Below are positions 25,658-26,628 of a stretch of 26,628 bases of DNA, piece by piece. The notes beneath the pieces were generated by a model that saw only the letters and a list, made by a program, of their open reading frames with translations, did not search any database and had not been told where the DNA came from. The translations under genes were made by a program, and so were the position numbers. The DNA is taken from positions 1 through 26,628 of the IMG/VR virus record IMGVR_UViG_3300033154_000226. One strand, written 5' to 3'. How positions within the stretch are numbered: position 1 is the stretch's first letter; each line of letters starts with the position of its first letter. Source of the stretch: a virus.

Positions 25658-25868
25658 CGCCGTAAACCCCATAGTTGTTTCGTTCCTCGGTTTCGGGATA
25701 AGCAAAGTCGCCCATCACGACCACGTAACTACCGCGTCCGAGAACGCGTGCGCCTGGAATCTTGTTTTGGCGTACCAACTCCCGGAACTTTCTTTCCGTC
25801 AGGTTGGTTAGCGCCAGGAACGCCGCCTCGCTTAGGATGTCCTTTGTTGTCGCGAATGGTTTCTCCAT
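25647..25868 (-). CDS. Excisionase-like DNA-binding protein, 73 aa
   Basis: The stretch LTERKFRELVRQNKIPGARV followed by LGRGSYVVVMGDF has the form of excisionase/MerR-type winged helices (helix-turn-helix, then a wing with G-x-G). It may act as a recombination directionality factor or a small regulator. GAGGAAG lies 4 nt before the ATG. Its first 140 nt overlap the end of 25729-26139 in another frame. Confidence 0.7.
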   Translation of the reverse strand: MEKPFATTKDILSEAAFLALTNLTERKFRELVRQNKIPGARVLGRGSYVVVMGDFAYPETEERNNYGVYGDVR

Positions 25869-26139
25869 ATTCTTCCTCGAATTGAGCGATGATTTTCGGT
25901 ACGTCGGTGATGTGTTTCACCAATTCGAGCAGTTCGTCGGCGGGTAGGAACCAAATCCCAACCTCAATCAAACTGTCCGCGCTTAGGGTCTTCCAGGATT
26001 TGTATTTCTTATCGACGAACGCCGGTTCTCGGTATCCGCCTTTTACCTGGTCGAGGCCAAATTTGTCGTAATGCTTTTTTAGCCCAGCGAGGGTGGGCGG
26101 GGCGCCCGTGTCTTTTACCCAGTATGGAGTGGCGCTCAC
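25729..26139 (-). CDS. Hypothetical protein, 136 aa (GTG start)
   Basis: The N-terminal 95 residues (VSATPYWVKDTGAPPTLAGL at the start) look like a normal alpha/beta protein; the last 40 are hydrophilic and basic (KQDSRRTRSRTR) and come from the overlap with the excisionase-like gene. The GTG start overlaps the upstream stop (GTGA). A frameshift joining the two genes is an alternative to true overlap. Confidence 0.65.
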   Translation of the reverse strand: MSATPYWVKDTGAPPTLAGLKKHYDKFGLDQVKGGYREPAFVDKKYKSWKTLSADSLIEVGIWFLPADELLELVKHITDVPKIIAQFEEEYGETIRDNKGHPKRGGVPGANQPDGKKVPGVGTPKQDSRRTRSRTR

Positions 26140-26330
26140 TGAGCGAACGCTCGCAAAAGGGCATAGGTGGCGGCGAAGGACCCGAATAGGGTTAGGCCTT
26201 GCAGATAGGTTAGGGCTACCCCGACATCGTAAATTTCGAAGATGGCGTGAGCCGCCATCCTGGTGGTCAAAGCGCCGAACAATACGATTCCCAGTACCCC
26301 GACGGCCGTGACGTAAAACGGTTCTTTCAT
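26136..26330 (-). CDS. Small membrane protein, 64 aa
   Basis: Two hydrophobic helices are visible (residues 5-22 and 36-58, separated by a short polar turn). The start at 26330 has GGAGA 6 nt upstream; an in-frame earlier ATG lies in the promoter region. It is the first gene after the ECF-like promoter at 26353. Confidence 0.75.
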   Translation of the reverse strand: MKEPFYVTAVGVLGIVLFGALTTRMAAHAIFEIYDVGVALTYLQGLTLFGSFAATYALLRAFAQ

Positions 26331-26352
26331 GTAAATCTCCAGATAGGACAAA

Positions 26353-26383
26353 TACTTAGACGGCGAACCGGGGAAAATGTGAC
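26353..26383 (-). promoter_or_regulatory. ECF-like promoter GTCAC-N16-CGTCTAAGTA
   Basis: GTCAC is at 26379-26383, overlapping the stop codon of the upstream gene, and CGTCTAAGTA at 26353-26362, 16 nt apart. It faces the genes from 26330 to the left. Confidence 0.75.
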
Positions 26384-26529
26384 TACTTTTTGCGTCGGCG
26401 CTTAATCGCGTTCCGTTTCCTACGGGTCGCTGGGGCTCGCTTTTTGTTACGAGCCGCGTTCACGGCACCCTTTCGAGTTTTGTATCGGCGGCCGTTCGCT
26501 GTGTACGTCCCGTCTCTGTTCCGTTTCAT
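26383..26529 (-). CDS. Very basic small protein, 48 aa
   Basis: It begins MKRNRDGTYTANGRRYKTRK and continues with nearly half Lys/Arg to its end (RRKRNAIKRRRKK). DNA or RNA binding is very likely from charge; no fold is recognised. It is coupled by ATGA to the partial gene upstream. Confidence 0.75.
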   Translation of the reverse strand: MKRNRDGTYTANGRRYKTRKGAVNAARNKKRAPATRRKRNAIKRRRKK

Positions 26530-26628
26530 AATAGGTCCACGATGGTTTTGATTTCGTTGGTACGGTTTCGAATACCCGTTTCAGCTACGATCGGCCACTC
26601 TACCACCCCAGTTCGCCAAGCGTCCGGG
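26526..26628 (-). CDS. C-terminal end of a protein cut by the window edge
   Basis: An open frame enters from the right edge and ends in TGA overlapping the next ATG. The visible 33 residues include WPIVAETGIRNRTNEIKT and end VDLL. The ATGA coupling supports it as a real gene end. Function cannot be told from this piece. Confidence 0.6.
   Translation of the reverse strand, partial: PDAWRTGVVEWPIVAETGIRNRTNEIKTIVDLL

Overview
The window looks like part of a tailed phage (siphovirus) of an actinobacterial host. The signs are a head and tail gene set (terminase, HK97-fold capsid, SPP1-type portal, MuF protein, frameshifted tail chaperone), many small cysteine-rich proteins in ATGA- or TAATG-coupled operons, a B12-dependent ribonucleotide reductase, GTG starts, apparent leaderless genes, and a tmRNA-type D-loop most like that of actinobacteria. 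The host genus cannot be named from the sequence. Every gene I accept is on the minus strand, so transcription runs from the right end to the left end.

Layout in the direction of transcription: 26628-21444 is a dense cluster of small genes, among them a dNMP kinase, a short exported transglycosylase-like protein, a DnaJ-type zinc-finger protein and an excisionase-like DNA-binding protein. 21443-20287 is about 1.15 kb without a credible gene. It carries two 45-bp repeats 90 bp apart and a palindromic repeat region, and could be an origin or a genome-end region. 20177-15065 is a second small-gene cluster with an HTH protein and a metallophosphoesterase, ending in tRNA-Gln and a strong terminator. 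14850-12435 holds a zinc-binding HGG protein and the class II ribonucleotide reductase. 12415-11735 codes for no protein. It has its own promoter and then a row of structured RNAs: two long hairpins, a tmRNA tRNA-like domain without tag region, a tRNA-like multibranched RNA, and tRNA-Trp. 11696-10911 has three small genes. 10718-17 is the virion block: small basic protein, large terminase, scaffold, capsid, connector genes, tail terminator, then (unusually late) portal and MuF-ADP-ribosyltransferase protein, four accessory genes, the major tail protein and the tail chaperone, whose longer form needs a -1 shift.

Three promoter classes can be read directly, all on the minus strand. (1) GTCAC-N16-CGTCTAAGTA, four copies with exactly the same spacing, upstream of early small genes; it resembles an ECF-sigma promoter. 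(2) CTGCCC-N12-GTGTGGTAnnnT, an extended -10 type, six copies, two of which place the start codon at the predicted transcription start. (3) GGCTATAATC, four copies, in front of the HGG protein, terminase, scaffold/capsid and major tail genes. This suggests ordered early, middle and late expression.

The most interesting observation is the RNA locus at 11735-12415. Its 80-nt element at 11956-12035 has the tmRNA acceptor stem with a G3-U70 pair, discriminator A, the tmRNA D-loop motif, a P2-like helix and a T-arm, but no reading frame or pseudoknots. It therefore looks like a natural tag-less alanine-acceptor tmRNA head.
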